A stretch of DNA of 64,000 nt from Ottowia sp. (GTDB lineage: Bacteria; Pseudomonadota; Gammaproteobacteria; Burkholderiales; Burkholderiaceae). A program made the translations under genes and the position numbers. Positions 49,707 through 61,159 of the stretch are shown piece after piece (position 1 is the stretch's first letter; the number at the start of each line of letters is the position of its first letter). Below the pieces are notes generated by a model that had not been told where the DNA came from, made no database searches, and was given only the letters and a program-made list of their open reading frames with translations. The stretch is from positions 1 through 64,000 of the forward strand of contig JADYYQ010000071.1 of assembly GCA_020853585.1 (NCBI GenBank), written 5' to 3'.

Positions 49707-49790
49707 AGAAGTCTTACCGTATGTAATAAGTCAAAGGAATGTGATTGCAATATAGACTGCGATCCCAAGCAGTCACTGAATGACCATGCA

Positions 49791-50285
49791 TTAGCGATAG
49801 GCCGCATCGGCAGCGCGGTTAGCGGCAATCTGTGGCTCATAACGATCGCCCACGGCAAGCAACATTTCTTTTGTAAAGTACAAATCGCCCCGCGCTTCAC
49901 CGTGATACTCAAGCACATGCGTCTCCACAATTGCATCCACTGGACAAGCCTCTTCACAAAACCCACAAAAAATACATTTAATCAAATCAATGTCATAACG
50001 CGTGGTACGCCGTGAACCATCATCGCGTTCCTCAGATTCAATCGTAATCGCTAAGGCAGGACAAACGGCCTCACATAATTTACAGCCAATACAACGTTCC
50101 TCACCATTGTCATAGCGGCGCAGCGCATGCAGCCCCCGAAAACGAGGGGAGAGCGGCGTTTTTTCTTCAGGAAAAAGTACAGTAATTTTGCGCGCGAACA
50201 AATAGCGGCCGGTTAAAGCCAGGCCTTTAAATAACTCTTTCAGCAATAAACTATTGAGGAATTCCTTGATTCTAACGAACATCAA
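49791..50285 (-). CDS. nuoI: NADH-quinone oxidoreductase subunit I
   Basis: NuoI carries clusters N6a and N6b, which pass electrons from NuoG towards N2. The 164 residues contain two ferredoxin motifs, [12 protein letters not shown] and [12 protein letters not shown], and the conserved RYDIDLIKC between them. Starts at 50285 and 50282 are paired ATGs. A gap of 174 bases separates it from nuoH. Confidence 0.97.
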   Translation of the reverse strand: MMFVRIKEFLNSLLLKELFKGLALTGRYLFARKITVLFPEEKTPLSPRFRGLHALRRYDNGEERCIGCKLCEAVCPALAITIESEERDDGSRRTTRYDIDLIKCIFCGFCEEACPVDAIVETHVLEYHGEARGDLYFTKEMLLAVGDRYEPQIAANRAADAAYR

Positions 50286-50459
50286 GCCACCTCCGAAAGC
50301 AACATAAGCAAATATTCAAGCAATTGACTAAGCACAACGCCAACCACATCCTCGACTGTCAACTGATACAAAAAACATTGGGTTGCTAAATCGAACATCA
50401 TCATTCCCAAAAAATTACCCAGCTACGCATGCCCCTAGACCACTCTAGGCGCAATGTAA

Positions 50460-51536
50460 TTAAATCCAAATATTCCATGGCGAAACCCGCCAAAAGCCAA
50501 TCACTACTACCCAAAATAAAGATAGCGGAATAAAAATTTTCCATCCCAGACGCATAATTTGGTCATAGCGATAACGAGGAAACGAAGCACGCAACCAAAT
50601 AAAAATAGATAGCAATAGAAAAACTTTAGCCGTTAGCCAGAAAAATCCCGGAATAAGATTAAGCGGGGCAATATCAAAAGGAGTTGCCCAACCCCCTAGA
50701 AAAAGGGTGGCAGTTAACGCCGAAATCAAAATCATATTGGCATACTCAGCCAAAAAGAATATCGCAAAAGACATGCCGGAGTACTCAACCATATGACCCG
50801 CCACAATTTCCGACTCTCCTTCAACGACATCAAAAGGATGACGATTGGTCTCAGCCACACCTGAAATAAAATAAATCACAAACATCGGCAACAAGGGCAG
50901 CCAATTCCATGACAATACATTTACCCCATGTCGCGCAAAATAGCCGTTCTGCTGTGAGGCAACAATATCGGACAAGTTAAGAGTACCGGAAATCATCAAT
51001 ACCGTAACCAAAGCAAAACCCATCGCAATTTCGTAAGAGACCATCTGCGCTGATGCGCGCATCGCCCCCAAAAAAGCATACTTTGAATTGGAAGCCCAGC
51101 CCGCAAGAATTACGCCATACACGCCAACAGACGTAATCGCCATAATATAAAGCAAGCCGGCGTTCACATTGGCTAAGACCATATCAACATCGAAGGGCAT
51201 CACAGCCCACGCTGCAAAAGCCGGCCCAATGACCATCACCGGCGCCACAAAATACAAGGACCGACTTGCGCGAGCAGGATGCAAAATTTCTTTGAACAGT
51301 AATTTAAGGGCATCGGCAATGGGCTGAAGTAACCCCAAAGGCCCAACACGGTTTGGCCCCAAGCGCACATGCATCCACCCAATCAGCTTACGTTCCCATA
51401 AGGTAAGGTAAGCAACGCACGCAAACATCGGCAACACAATACAAATAATTTTAAGCAAGATCCATGTAGTAGGCCAAAAATCACCCAACAGTGACGCTCC
51501 AAATACATTGATATGCGTAGTAAATGTTGTCAACAT
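50460..51536 (-). CDS. nuoH: NADH-quinone oxidoreductase subunit H
   Basis: NuoH forms much of the quinone chamber at the foot of complex I. The 358 residues show about eight membrane helices, [19 protein letters not shown], the acidic loop [19 protein letters not shown], and [15 protein letters not shown] near the C-terminus. It starts four bases after the nuoG stop. Confidence 0.97.
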   Translation of the reverse strand: MLTTFTTHINVFGASLLGDFWPTTWILLKIICIVLPMFACVAYLTLWERKLIGWMHVRLGPNRVGPLGLLQPIADALKLLFKEILHPARASRSLYFVAPVMVIGPAFAAWAVMPFDVDMVLANVNAGLLYIMAITSVGVYGVILAGWASNSKYAFLGAMRASAQMVSYEIAMGFALVTVLMISGTLNLSDIVASQQNGYFARHGVNVLSWNWLPLLPMFVIYFISGVAETNRHPFDVVEGESEIVAGHMVEYSGMSFAIFFLAEYANMILISALTATLFLGGWATPFDIAPLNLIPGFFWLTAKVFLLLSIFIWLRASFPRYRYDQIMRLGWKIFIPLSLFWVVVIGFWRVSPWNIWI

Positions 51537-51540
51537 AAGC

Positions 51541-53997
51541 CTACGCCCTAGTCACGGTCAATGTACCAAACATAGGCCCAAGCTCAAGCGCAACGGGCGT
51601 TGCCGTTGCCACACGCACAACCTGGGCACATAAATTTTTATCTAAAGTTGCGGGTAAAGTAACGTGATGCGTATCTTGTGTCACCCGCACCAGATCGCCT
51701 TCTTTTAAACCCAAGCTAGCAAATAATGCAGTAGGCAAATGCGCGCGCGCAGCACGCTTGCCATCAGCGGTCAAACGTAAAGGCGCAGCACGGCGCACAA
51801 GCGGGTCAGCATGATAAATAGGCACATCCGCAAGACGCTCAAAAGAAGTACCTACGGAAAAATTGTCCGTCACCTTACTCGGCCTTGCATCCAAGACAGC
51901 ATTCTCTTTTATTTGAGGAGGCGACATGCTTGCCGATAATGCAGTTGATTGTTGACTCACATTGATTGCCGGCGAAGACGTAAACGGATTGATCGTCTCG
52001 ATGCGATTAGACAAATGGGCCATCCAATCATTTACTAATACTTCATCGCGTATAGCCTCCGCATGCTCATAATCAAACCCCGTTAGCTTCAACATATTGC
52101 CTAACACGCGCAATACTTTCCATGCCGGACGCGTTTGCCCAAAAGGCTGTGCTACTCCAGTAAAACTTTGAGCACGCCCTTCGCAATTCACAAAAGTCCC
52201 TGCTGTCTCAGTAAAAGGCGCGATCGGGAGTAAAACATCTGCATACTCAAGTGCCGTTGCAGATTTAAAAGGCGAAAGTACAATCACCGAATCAGCTGCC
52301 TCCAGTACTGCTCGCGCAGCGCGCGGATCCGCACTATCGTACTCAGGCTCGGTATGCAACAACACATAAGCACGCCGGGCTTGCGTCAATAACGAGGCAG
52401 CATTCCCCCCCTGCGCTTGTGGTGTCATCTGCGCAAGATAAGCACCCACTGTGTTAGCCGCTTCCCCTAAAAATCCTAAGGTCGCACCTGTGTGCAATGC
52501 AATCCACTGCGCTAAAGCATGCAGTTGTGTAAATTGCGGATGGCTCACAACCAACACACCTAAAAATATCGCTTTTTGTGTAGGCAATACAGCATCAGCC
52601 AACAAGCTTTGCGCAATATCTTGCGCCGCATGAGAGGGAATCACATCTGTCACGGGCGAATCAATTTGCTTTGCTTGTGCAATCGCCACAACCAACTCCA
52701 TCAGCTGTGCCGCCCAAGCTGAAGGCGGTGCAATCAATCGACCAAAAACAGGCATCAGCAAATCATCGTCCGCGGCATGCACCACACTGACTTGGCAGCC
52801 CACTTTAGTCGCAGCACGTAAACGCGCAGATAATAAGGGGTGATCTTTGCGCAACGTACTGCCAATAAGCAAGGCACTACGTAACTTAGAAACCGCAGCA
52901 ATCGGCATACCCAACCAGGGAATGCCAACGCGCCCCGCAGAAAAATCACTTTGGCGCAAACGAAAATCGATATTGTTAGTACCTAAACCGCGCATTAATT
53001 TTTGCAACAAATACAACTCTTCCAGCGTACTGTGCGGACTCGCAAGTGCAGCAATAGCATGCGCCCCATGCTCTTTTTTCATCATAGAAAGACCGTTGGC
53101 AACATACTCCAGTGCAACAGACCAATCTACCTCCGTCCATACACCCCCTTGCTTAATCATGGGACTGGCTAAACGCTCAGGACTTTTTAATCCTTCATAA
53201 GAAAATCGATCTTTATCGGAGAGCCAACATTCATTGATCGCTTCGTTTTCTAAAGGCAACACCCGACGCACTTGTCCCTGCTTGGTTTGCACAATAATAT
53301 GTGAACCCAAGCTGTCATGGGGCGCAATCGAACGATGGCGCGTCAACTCCCAAGTACGCGCGCTATAACGAAAAGGCTTACTGGTTAAAGCACCTACAGG
53401 ACATAAATCAATCATATTGCCCGACAGCTCAGAGTCAACCGTCTGCCCAATAAACGTCGTGATCTCAGCATGTTCACCACGACCCAACATACCCAACTCC
53501 ATGACGCCGGCAATTTCTTGGCCAAAACGTACACAACGCGTACAGTGAATGCAGCGGCTCATCTCTTCCATACCAATCAGCGGGCCTACTGATTTATGGA
53601 AAACGACTCTTTTTTCTTCTTGATAACGTGAGGTACTTTTGCCATACCCCACCGCCAAATCTTGTAGCTGACACTCACCGCCCTGGTCACAAATAGGGCA
53701 ATCAAGTGGATGATTAATTAATAAAAATTCCATCACTGATTGCTGTGCTTGCACTGCTTTTTCAGAATGCGTGTAGACCTTCATCCCTGCAGTAACAGGG
53801 GTCGCACAAGCCGGCAATGGTTTAGGTGCTTTTTCAACTTCAACTAAACACATGCGGCAATTCGCAGCAATGGATAATTTACGGTGATAGCAAAAATGAG
53901 GAATGAACGTACCTGTTGCACGCGCAGCGTCCATTACTAAACTACCTTCGGGCACCGTAACTTTTTGCCCGTTAATTTCGAGTTCAACCATATTCAT
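51541..53997 (-). CDS. nuoG: NADH-quinone oxidoreductase subunit G
   Basis: NuoG is the largest peripheral subunit of complex I and holds several iron-sulfur clusters. The 818 residues start with a 2Fe-2S ferredoxin domain ([14 protein letters not shown]). The next cluster motifs are [15 protein letters not shown] and [10 protein letters not shown] with its His ligand. A molybdopterin-oxidoreductase-like domain follows without molybdenum chemistry. Residues near 655-700 are low in conservation and rich in Ser and Gln. It lies six bases after nuoF. Confidence 0.96.
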   Translation of the reverse strand: MNMVELEINGQKVTVPEGSLVMDAARATGTFIPHFCYHRKLSIAANCRMCLVEVEKAPKPLPACATPVTAGMKVYTHSEKAVQAQQSVMEFLLINHPLDCPICDQGGECQLQDLAVGYGKSTSRYQEEKRVVFHKSVGPLIGMEEMSRCIHCTRCVRFGQEIAGVMELGMLGRGEHAEITTFIGQTVDSELSGNMIDLCPVGALTSKPFRYSARTWELTRHRSIAPHDSLGSHIIVQTKQGQVRRVLPLENEAINECWLSDKDRFSYEGLKSPERLASPMIKQGGVWTEVDWSVALEYVANGLSMMKKEHGAHAIAALASPHSTLEELYLLQKLMRGLGTNNIDFRLRQSDFSAGRVGIPWLGMPIAAVSKLRSALLIGSTLRKDHPLLSARLRAATKVGCQVSVVHAADDDLLMPVFGRLIAPPSAWAAQLMELVVAIAQAKQIDSPVTDVIPSHAAQDIAQSLLADAVLPTQKAIFLGVLVVSHPQFTQLHALAQWIALHTGATLGFLGEAANTVGAYLAQMTPQAQGGNAASLLTQARRAYVLLHTEPEYDSADPRAARAVLEAADSVIVLSPFKSATALEYADVLLPIAPFTETAGTFVNCEGRAQSFTGVAQPFGQTRPAWKVLRVLGNMLKLTGFDYEHAEAIRDEVLVNDWMAHLSNRIETINPFTSSPAINVSQQSTALSASMSPPQIKENAVLDARPSKVTDNFSVGTSFERLADVPIYHADPLVRRAAPLRLTADGKRAARAHLPTALFASLGLKEGDLVRVTQDTHHVTLPATLDKNLCAQVVRVATATPVALELGPMFGTLTVTRA

Positions 53998-54003
53998 TCA
54001 CAC

Positions 54004-55299
54004 CTATATATATGCCGGCACCATGCATTGCCGGTGCACAATGTGGTGTTCAAATTCATGCATATAATGTTTGAGCATCGCACGCACCGGCATCGCAGCG
54101 GCATCGCCTAAAGCACAAATAGTGCGCCCTTGGATATTTTCAGCTACGCTACCCAGCAGCTCAATATCTTCCATTCTGCCTTGACCATGCTCAATACGAT
54201 TCACCATACGCCATAACCAACCGGTGCCTTCGCGGCAAGGTGTGCATTGCCCACAGGACTCTTCGTAATAAAAATAAGATAAGCGTAATAAAGATTTGAC
54301 CATGCAGCGCGTCTCATCCATCACAATAACCGCGCCCGAGCCTAACATAGAGCCGGCTTTAGCAATGCTGTCGTAATCCATATCCGTAGCCATCATCACT
54401 TCACCCGGGACCACCGGCATCGAAGAGCCGCCCGGAATCACCGCTTTAATTTTTTTACCGTCACGCATGCCCCCTGCTAACGCAAGCAAGGTAGCAAAAG
54501 AAGTACCTAAGGGCACTTCATAATTTCCAGGTAAAGCGACATCACCAGACATTGAAAAAATCTTACTACCACCATTGTTGGGACGACCCATCTTTAGATA
54601 CGCTTCACCACCCAACGCAAGCAGAAAAGGAACGGCGGCAAATGTCTCCGTATTATTAATAGTGGTGGGCTTGCCATAAAGCCCATAACTTGCAGGGAAA
54701 GGAGGCTTAAAACGAGGCTGTCCTTTTTTGCCTTCGATAGACTCAAGTAAAGCTGTTTCTTCACCACAAATATACGCACCATACCCATGATGCGCATGTA
54801 ATTGAAATGAAAAATCACTCCCTTGAATACGCTCACCCAACAAACCCGCGGCACGCGCCTCTTCAAGTGCTTCTTCAAAACGCGCGTACTCAGCCCATAT
54901 CTCGCCGTGGATATAGTTATAGCCCACTGTAATTCCCATCGCATACGCACCAATGGCCATACCCTCAATCAAAGCATGAGGGTTGTAGCGCAAAATATCG
55001 CGATCCTTAAATGTGCCGGGCTCACCTTCATCCGAGTTGCACACCAAATATTTTTGCCCAGGAAACTGACGCGGCATAAAACTCCACTTCAGTCCGGTCG
55101 GGAAGCCCGCACCACCACGGCCGCGCAAGCCTGATGCTTTAATTTCGGCAATAATGGCTTCCGGCGTAATGCGCTCGCTTAAGATGCGCTTAAGTTGCGC
55201 ATAACCACCTCGTGCCACATAGTCTGAGAGATGCCAGTTATCGCCTGTAAGGTTAGCTAAGATAAGTGGCTGAATATGACGAGTATGCAAACTAGTCAT
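54004..55299 (-). CDS. nuoF: NADH-quinone oxidoreductase subunit F
   Basis: NuoF binds NADH and FMN and holds cluster N3. The 431 residues contain the NADH loop [13 protein letters not shown], the FMN-binding [13 protein letters not shown], and the 4Fe-4S motif [12 protein letters not shown] with a fourth Cys in TICALGDAA. Its start overlaps the nuoE stop by four bases. All ligands are present. Confidence 0.97.
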   Translation of the reverse strand: MTSLHTRHIQPLILANLTGDNWHLSDYVARGGYAQLKRILSERITPEAIIAEIKASGLRGRGGAGFPTGLKWSFMPRQFPGQKYLVCNSDEGEPGTFKDRDILRYNPHALIEGMAIGAYAMGITVGYNYIHGEIWAEYARFEEALEEARAAGLLGERIQGSDFSFQLHAHHGYGAYICGEETALLESIEGKKGQPRFKPPFPASYGLYGKPTTINNTETFAAVPFLLALGGEAYLKMGRPNNGGSKIFSMSGDVALPGNYEVPLGTSFATLLALAGGMRDGKKIKAVIPGGSSMPVVPGEVMMATDMDYDSIAKAGSMLGSGAVIVMDETRCMVKSLLRLSYFYYEESCGQCTPCREGTGWLWRMVNRIEHGQGRMEDIELLGSVAENIQGRTICALGDAAAMPVRAMLKHYMHEFEHHIVHRQCMVPAYI

Positions 55300-55796
55300 T
55301 GATGGTTATCCTGAGAAATAGTGTGCTTACATTGAGCGAGCAAGGCATCAATCTTCTCGTTACTCATCTTGCTACACATCTGTTTGTTATTGACCAGCAT
55401 AACAGGCGCATCACCACACGCCCCCATACACTCACCCTCTTTAAGCGTAAATGTGCCGCAAGACGTTGTCTGCCCGTAATCAATTCCAAGTATTTTCTTT
55501 AAATATTCACCCGTATGCGTCGCACCTGAAAGCGCACAGGGTAAATTTGTACAGATAGTAAGTTTGTAACGACCCGTGGGTTGTAGGTCGTACATATTGT
55601 AAAAAGTCGCCACCTCTTGTACCGCTACAGCCGGCATCTGCAAATACGTTGCGATATATTGCAACACCTCGGGCGACAAACACCGCACTTCATCTTGCGC
55701 CACAGCCAATGCAGCCATCACCGCAGATTGTTTTTGGTCAAGCGGATACTTCGCGATCGCGCGATCTATTTCTTTAAGGGCATGGTTGGATAACAT
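55296..55796 (-). CDS. nuoE: NADH-quinone oxidoreductase subunit E
   Basis: NuoE is the thioredoxin-like subunit with 2Fe-2S cluster N1a. The 166 residues show CTNLPC (first Cys pair) and CMGACGDAP (second pair), with VATFYNMY before them. It lies between nuoD and nuoF and overlaps nuoF by four bases. Confidence 0.96.
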   Translation of the reverse strand: MLSNHALKEIDRAIAKYPLDQKQSAVMAALAVAQDEVRCLSPEVLQYIATYLQMPAVAVQEVATFYNMYDLQPTGRYKLTICTNLPCALSGATHTGEYLKKILGIDYGQTTSCGTFTLKEGECMGACGDAPVMLVNNKQMCSKMSNEKIDALLAQCKHTISQDNHQ

Positions 55797-55811
55797 ATCG
55801 ATGTTGTCAGC

Positions 55812-57065
55812 CTATCTATCTATTTCGCCAAAGACGATATCTTGGGTACCAATAATGGTCACAGCATCCGCGATCATATGACCACGGGCCATTTCATCTA
55901 ACGCCGCCAGGTGAGCAAAACCAGGTGCACGAATTTTTAAACGATAGGGTTTATTTGCCCCATCAGAGATAGCGTAAATACCGAATTCACCTTTAGGATG
56001 CTCCACCGCGCTATAGGCCTCACCCTCTGGCACATGAATACCCTCGGTAAAAAGCTTGAAGTGATGAATCAAATCTTCCATATTCGATTTCATATCAACA
56101 CGTGAGGGAGGTGCCACTTTATGGTTATCCGTCATCACCGGCCCGGGATTTGCACGTAACCATTTAATACACTGCGTAATAATGTGATTAGATTGGCGCA
56201 TCTCAGCAACACGCACCAAATAACGATCATAGCAATCACCTGTCTTACCAACAGGAATATCAAAGTCAAGCTGATCATAAACTTCGTAAGGCTGCTTCTT
56301 GCGCAAATCCCATTCCACACCAGAGCCCCGTAACATCGGTCCTGTAAACCCCAACTGTAATGCGCGCTCAGGACTTACGACACCAATCCCCACCAGACGT
56401 TGTTTCCAAATACGGTTATCTGTCAGAAGCGTTTCGTATTCATCCACATAGGTGGGAAAACGACAGGTGAAGTCCTCGATAAAATCAAGCAATGATCCTT
56501 GCCGATTATCGTTCATACGCGCAAGTGCATGTGCGTTACGGACTTTGGAGGCTTGATACTGTGGCATCGTCTCAGGAAGGTCACGATACACGCCACCCGG
56601 ACGATAATACGCCGCATGCATACGTGCACCTGAAACCGCCTCATACATATCGAATATATCTTCACGCTCACGAAACGCGTAAAGAAACACCGCCATCGCA
56701 CCCACATCTAAACCATGACAGCCAATCCATAGCAAGTGATTTAGCAAACGCGTTAATTCATCAAACATAACGCGAATATACTGCGCACGCACGGGCACAC
56801 TTAAACCTAATAATTTCTCAATGGCCATCACATACGCATGCTCATTGGCCATCATCGATACATAATCGAGTCGATCCATATAAGGCACATTCTGAATCCA
56901 CGTACGCGTCTCAGCTAACTTCTCCGTTGCCCGATGCAAAAGTCCGATATGCGGATCGGCACGCTGAATGACTTCGCCATCCAATTCCAATACCAAGCGT
57001 AAAACGCCATGCGCCGCAGGATGCTGGGGGCCAAAATTGAGGGTGTAGTTTTTAATTTGTGCCAT
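55812..57065 (-). CDS. nuoD: NADH-quinone oxidoreductase subunit D
   Basis: NuoD shapes the quinone site opposite cluster N2. The 417 residues start with [15 protein letters not shown], the hallmark quinone-site loop, and include [26 protein letters not shown] and the C-terminal DIVFGEIDR. It lies six bases after nuoC. As in most betaproteobacteria, nuoC and nuoD are separate genes, unlike the E. coli fusion. Confidence 0.97.
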   Translation of the reverse strand: MAQIKNYTLNFGPQHPAAHGVLRLVLELDGEVIQRADPHIGLLHRATEKLAETRTWIQNVPYMDRLDYVSMMANEHAYVMAIEKLLGLSVPVRAQYIRVMFDELTRLLNHLLWIGCHGLDVGAMAVFLYAFREREDIFDMYEAVSGARMHAAYYRPGGVYRDLPETMPQYQASKVRNAHALARMNDNRQGSLLDFIEDFTCRFPTYVDEYETLLTDNRIWKQRLVGIGVVSPERALQLGFTGPMLRGSGVEWDLRKKQPYEVYDQLDFDIPVGKTGDCYDRYLVRVAEMRQSNHIITQCIKWLRANPGPVMTDNHKVAPPSRVDMKSNMEDLIHHFKLFTEGIHVPEGEAYSAVEHPKGEFGIYAISDGANKPYRLKIRAPGFAHLAALDEMARGHMIADAVTIIGTQDIVFGEIDR

Positions 57066-57071
57066 AGCAAT

Positions 57072-57683
57072 TTAGAATCGTGCCTTCCCCACATCGCCGT
57101 AATATTCTTCACGAATAACGCGCGGGGTAATTTCACGCGGAGGAATGCTGACAGGCTGGTAAATAACACGGCCCTGCTGCGCGTCGTAACGCATCTCAAC
57201 GTAGCCAGAAACCGGAAAATCTTTACGAAAAGGATGACCCATAAAACCATAATCCGTCAAAATACGACGCAAGTCAGGGTGTCCCTCGAATAGAAGGCCA
57301 AACAAATCAAATGCTTCGCGCTCAAACCAGTTAGCCCCATTCCATACCGATATCACAGAAGGCACCACCGGCATCACATCATCTTGCGCAAAAACACGTA
57401 CCCGCAAACGTCTATTATGATGAATAGAAAGCAAGTGCAACACGACTGCATAGCGCGACCCCTGCCAGCGCCCATCACCATAACCAGCGTAATCCACACC
57501 ACACAGATCAATTAATTGTTCAAATTTAAAAGTAGGATGTTCACGTAGCAAGTAAGCCACTTCAAGGTAGTGAGCTTGACTTACCACTAAGGTCAGCTCA
57601 CCCAACGCGGACACAAGCGCGTGTACTTTATCTCTCAACACATCCACGATCGCATCGTGTAGCTGCTGCATCTGAGTCATCAC
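57072..57683 (-). CDS. nuoC: NADH-quinone oxidoreductase subunit C
   Basis: NuoC is a peripheral-arm scaffold subunit of complex I. The 203 residues show the family marks [22 protein letters not shown] and a [12 protein letters not shown] segment, followed by a C-terminal tail of about 45 residues. It starts three bases after nuoB. Confidence 0.96.
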   Translation of the reverse strand: MMTQMQQLHDAIVDVLRDKVHALVSALGELTLVVSQAHYLEVAYLLREHPTFKFEQLIDLCGVDYAGYGDGRWQGSRYAVVLHLLSIHHNRRLRVRVFAQDDVMPVVPSVISVWNGANWFEREAFDLFGLLFEGHPDLRRILTDYGFMGHPFRKDFPVSGYVEMRYDAQQGRVIYQPVSIPPREITPRVIREEYYGDVGKARF

Positions 57684-57686
57684 TCG

Positions 57687-58169
57687 CTACCCCTGCCGCG
57701 CAATTGTGCTCGTGCGCTTAATTTTAGCTTGCAGTTGAATAATGCCGTAAATCAACGCTTCAGCAGTAGGCGGGCAACCCGGCACATAAATATCTACCGG
57801 CACAATACGGTCACAACCGCGCACAACGGAGTAAGAGTAGTGATAATAACCACCCCCGTTGGCACAAGAACCCATCGAAATTACCCAACGCGGCTCTGGC
57901 ATTTGATCGTAAACTTTACGTAAAGCAGGTGCCATCTTGTTGCACAAAGTGCCCGCCACAATCATTAAATCAGACTGACGAGGGGACGGGCGGAAAACAA
58001 CACCAAATCGATCTAAATCATAACGAGCAGCACCCGCATGCATCATCTCGACTGCACAACAAGCTAAGCCAAACGTCATCGGCCATAACGAGCCCGTACG
58101 TGTCCAGTTAATCAGCTTATCAGCTGTCGTTGTAACAAAACCCTCATTGAGCACACCATCAATTGCCAT
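57687..58169 (-). CDS. nuoB: NADH-quinone oxidoreductase subunit B
   Basis: NuoB holds cluster N2, the electron donor to quinone. The 160 residues contain the adjacent cysteines in [10 protein letters not shown], a third in GSCANGGG and a fourth in [12 protein letters not shown], the full N2 ligand set. [15 protein letters not shown] is also typical. It starts six bases after nuoA. Confidence 0.98.
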   Translation of the reverse strand: MAIDGVLNEGFVTTTADKLINWTRTGSLWPMTFGLACCAVEMMHAGAARYDLDRFGVVFRPSPRQSDLMIVAGTLCNKMAPALRKVYDQMPEPRWVISMGSCANGGGYYHYSYSVVRGCDRIVPVDIYVPGCPPTAEALIYGIIQLQAKIKRTSTIARQG

Positions 58170-58175
58170 TACAGA

Positions 58176-58535
58176 TCACTCCCAATCGAGCGCGCCTTTT
58201 TTCCATATATATATAAAACCGACGACAAATTCCAACAAAAAAATAAGCATCGAGACATAACCCACCCATCCAATATCGCGTAAAGCGACACCCCATGGGA
58301 AAAGAAACGCCGTCTCCAAATCAAACAAAATAAAAAGAATGGCCACTAAGTAATAACGCACATCAAACTTCATGCGCGACTCTTCGAAGGCTTCAAATCC
58401 ACACTCGTAGGCGGATAACTTTTGATCATTTGGCCGATGCGGACCAATCAGTCGCCCCAAAGCCATCGGCACCACACCCACGGCAATGCCAATTAAGATA
58501 AACAACAGGACAGGAAAATACGCTTCTATATCCAA
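58176..58535 (-). CDS. nuoA: NADH-quinone oxidoreductase subunit A
   Basis: NuoA is a three-helix membrane subunit near the quinone entrance of complex I. The family start is a few residues before the first helix; here that point is a TTG at 58535, read as [11 protein letters not shown], giving 119 residues. The frame also reaches a TTG at 58568. No ATG fits either, and no Shine-Dalgarno is clear. The conserved loop [20 protein letters not shown] and the second-helix [15 protein letters not shown] are intact. It is the first gene of the operon. Confidence 0.93.
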   Translation of the reverse strand: MDIEAYFPVLLFILIGIAVGVVPMALGRLIGPHRPNDQKLSAYECGFEAFEESRMKFDVRYYLVAILFILFDLETAFLFPWGVALRDIGWVGYVSMLIFLLEFVVGFIYIWKKGALDWE

Positions 58536-58694
58536 AATACCACACAAATAAGTGATACCACTGCGCAATGACGCTTACATCTCAAAGCGCACATTCAATA
58601 TACGTCGACCCAAAACATGGGGACCAACGCCCCTAAAAAATTTACGCAACCAACATATCATCCCAAAAAATAAGGAATATATTTTTATATTCAC

Positions 58695-60614
58695 TTACGA
58701 CTTATTGACCTCGCCGGCATCCTTCATCTGATTTTTCACTTTAGCCCGCGCACGTAAAGTATCAAGATACGCGCGGTAATCAAGACTACCCCCCTCACTC
58801 GATAAACTCTCAGTCACCGTTTTCACCGTAGCGGCATCAAGAACCTCGGGCTGTCTAACTTGATTGATCTTATAAAGAACATACCCTCGCTCACCTAGAT
58901 CAACCCCCACCATCACAGGTAACTTACGTGTATCAGCACGAAATATCGCCGCAACAGCCGCAGGGGTTCCCCCCGTGACACTACGCCGATCAACCCAACG
59001 TGCAACCCCCATATCAGAGACATTGGGCGATTGCGCCAAGAGCTTTTTACCCTCACTCCTCGCTAAATCAGCCGCCATACTTGCCACTAATTGCGCGCGA
59101 ACAACATCACGCACGGTATCAAATGGCCGAACCAAAGCAGGTTGATGCGCGACAACACGGGCGGCCACGAGGATATGGGGCGCAACTGCCAAGGCTTCTG
59201 TATTACGTTTATTCTTAACAACATCATCACTAAAAATAGCGCTTAGAAATTTCTCGCTATTAAGTACATTATCTTTCGCTAAATTAGGATTAACTGCGCG
59301 GGTAATATGCTCAGCCATCATCAACGGCAATCCAAATTTCTCTGCAGCAGGCGCTAAGCTAGCGTATTGCTCATAAACCAAATTAGTGAAAGCCTCGGCA
59401 GCCTCGTTAAACTCTTTAGCGGCTTGTTCTCGCTTAAGTCCCTCAACGATCTCATCTTTGACCTCATCAAACGGCTTCGGCTGAGCGAGTTTAATATCCG
59501 TCATACGAATAATATGAAATCCAAATCCCGACTCCACCACAGAACTCAACTCACCTTTTTTGAGTTTAAACGCCGCCTCATCAAATGAGGGAACCATCAT
59601 ACCTCGGCCAAAAAAACCAAGGTCCCCCCCCTGCGCAGCAGAACCAGGGTCATTTGAATTTTCCTTAGCCAGCTGCGCAAAATGTTCAGGCTGAGCACGT
59701 AAAGCAATCAGCAATTTTTCAGCACGAGCAAGTGCCGCAGCCCGCTCATCCGGCTTCGCCTCTTTAGCTACCGCAATCAATATATGGCTCGCGCGTCGCT
59801 GCTCCGCTTTTTGGTAACGCAAGACATTTGCGTCATAGGCATGACGCGCCATCGCATCAGTAACAACTATTTTTTTAGCAAAATGCTCAGCCGAAAGAAC
59901 TAAATACTCTACCTTCACCTCTTCGGGCGATGTAAATTGCGCACCTTTAATCGCTTCATAATGCGCGCGCATAGACGCCTCACTAGGCGCTACTCCCGCA
60001 ACAAAATCAGCTGGCGATAACACCCTCTCTTGTATTTCACGCTCTTGCTCTAACACACGCACCAATGATTCAGCTTGAGTACGGGCGACAAAACCACTTC
60101 CTCGCACAATCCCATTAAGCCGCCCACCTGCCAAACCAAAACGCACTTGTTCATCATACTGATCGGGGGTAAGCCCTTGCTGAGCTAGTAAAGCAGTATA
60201 GGACTCTAAATCAAAACTACCATCGGGCTTACGCAAATGCGCAATCCCTGGCAATGACTGCATATAATCACGCAAAGCATTATCTGAAACCGTCAAATTA
60301 AGACGACTAATCTCATTACCTACCACGAGCTCTTCAATAAGCGTATCAAGCAATAGACGACGACGCTCCGGTGTATCCAGTAAACGTGGATCAGCCCCCT
60401 CCCCTAGCACAGCACGCATCTGCTCTTTTTGCTGACGCAATGCATTATCAAACTGTCCTTGGCTGATTGGCTTTCCATCGACCTCAGCGAGATTGCTTAC
60501 GTTACCCACAAAACGGGTATAGCCTTCGATTCCAAAAAAGGCGAAAGACGGAACAATCACGACCAGCAAAAGAAGCTGCATCAGACGTTGATGGGAACGG
60601 AAGAAATCGAGCAT
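58695..60614 (-). CDS. ppiD: Periplasmic chaperone PpiD
   Basis: PpiD is anchored in the inner membrane next to the Sec translocon and helps newly exported proteins fold. The 639 residues have one N-terminal membrane segment (about 12-33), a SurA-like chaperone domain (about 35-200), a parvulin-type PPIase domain near 265-360 (RASHILIA, GGDLGFFGRGMM, GFGFHIIRM), and a long helical C-terminal part. GGTGAG precedes the ATG. The gene follows hupB and tRNA-Val, as in Burkholderia, and ends 126 bases before nuoA. Confidence 0.94.
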   Translation of the reverse strand: MLDFFRSHQRLMQLLLLVVIVPSFAFFGIEGYTRFVGNVSNLAEVDGKPISQGQFDNALRQQKEQMRAVLGEGADPRLLDTPERRRLLLDTLIEELVVGNEISRLNLTVSDNALRDYMQSLPGIAHLRKPDGSFDLESYTALLAQQGLTPDQYDEQVRFGLAGGRLNGIVRGSGFVARTQAESLVRVLEQEREIQERVLSPADFVAGVAPSEASMRAHYEAIKGAQFTSPEEVKVEYLVLSAEHFAKKIVVTDAMARHAYDANVLRYQKAEQRRASHILIAVAKEAKPDERAAALARAEKLLIALRAQPEHFAQLAKENSNDPGSAAQGGDLGFFGRGMMVPSFDEAAFKLKKGELSSVVESGFGFHIIRMTDIKLAQPKPFDEVKDEIVEGLKREQAAKEFNEAAEAFTNLVYEQYASLAPAAEKFGLPLMMAEHITRAVNPNLAKDNVLNSEKFLSAIFSDDVVKNKRNTEALAVAPHILVAARVVAHQPALVRPFDTVRDVVRAQLVASMAADLARSEGKKLLAQSPNVSDMGVARWVDRRSVTGGTPAAVAAIFRADTRKLPVMVGVDLGERGYVLYKINQVRQPEVLDAATVKTVTESLSSEGGSLDYRAYLDTLRARAKVKNQMKDAGEVNKS

Positions 60615-60653
60615 ATTGTCTCACCAGGGTTAAGCAGACAAAACTAAACGGAC

Positions 60654-60687
60654 AAAAAAAAGGCGCTCACTAACTCGCCTTTTTGTA
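60654..60687 (-). terminator. Terminator after tRNA-Val
   Basis: The arms AGGCG (60661-60665) and CGCCT (60676-60680), extended by A/T pairs on both sides, form a hairpin with T-runs in both directions. It lies 26 bases downstream of tRNA-Val on the minus strand and separates it from ppiD. Confidence 0.75.
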
Positions 60688-60712
60688 AACCAACTATATC
60701 AACATATGACTA

Positions 60713-60788
60713 TGGTGGGTGCTGAGGGGCTCGAACCCCCGACCTACGCCTTGTAAGGGCGCCGCTCTACCAACTGAGCTAAGCACCC
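60713..60788 (-). tRNA. tRNA-Val (anticodon UAC)
   Basis: On the minus strand the acceptor arms GGGTGCT and AGCACCC pair and are followed by ACCA in the DNA. The anticodon arm GCGCC, loop CTTACAA, GGCGT gives anticodon TAC (with a G-T pair at the base), and the T arm reads GGGGGTTCGAGCCCC. It lies 24 bases after hupB and before a terminator, as in Burkholderia. Confidence 0.97.
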
Positions 60789-60812
60789 GCCTAGCTATAA
60801 GCAACAAGGGCG

Positions 60813-61085
60813 CTAGTTTAACGCATCTTTCAACATCTTTCCAGGGCGAAACTTTGGATTTTTCGCTGCTTTGATCTTAATTTCTTCTCCAGTGCGTGGA
60901 TTACGTCCCATACGCTCTGCTCGCGCACCTACTGCAAACGTTCCAAACCCAACTAATGAAACTTCTCCGCCTTTTTTTAAGGTTGTGGTTACCCCTAAAA
61001 TAACAGCATCTAAAGCACGAGCGGCCGCAGCTTTTGTTAAATCCGCATGCGCTGCAATGTGATCAATCAATTCTGATTTATTCAT
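60813..61085 (-). CDS. hupB: DNA-binding protein HU-beta
   Basis: HU is a nucleoid protein that binds DNA with little sequence preference. From the ATG at 61085, with AAGG seven bases upstream, it has 90 residues. It starts [11 protein letters not shown] and contains [25 protein letters not shown], with the arm RNP, and KNPKFRPGK at the end. A GTG two codons earlier is open but less well spaced. It sits after lon in the clpX-lon-hupB order. Confidence 0.97.
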   Translation of the reverse strand: MNKSELIDHIAAHADLTKAAAARALDAVILGVTTTLKKGGEVSLVGFGTFAVGARAERMGRNPRTGEEIKIKAAKNPKFRPGKMLKDALN

Positions 61086-61159
61086 TTTCACACCTTCATT
61101 TAAATAAACATAGGGAAAAACAGACTAAACACCCCGAAAAATTTATCACGCCATCAAGC

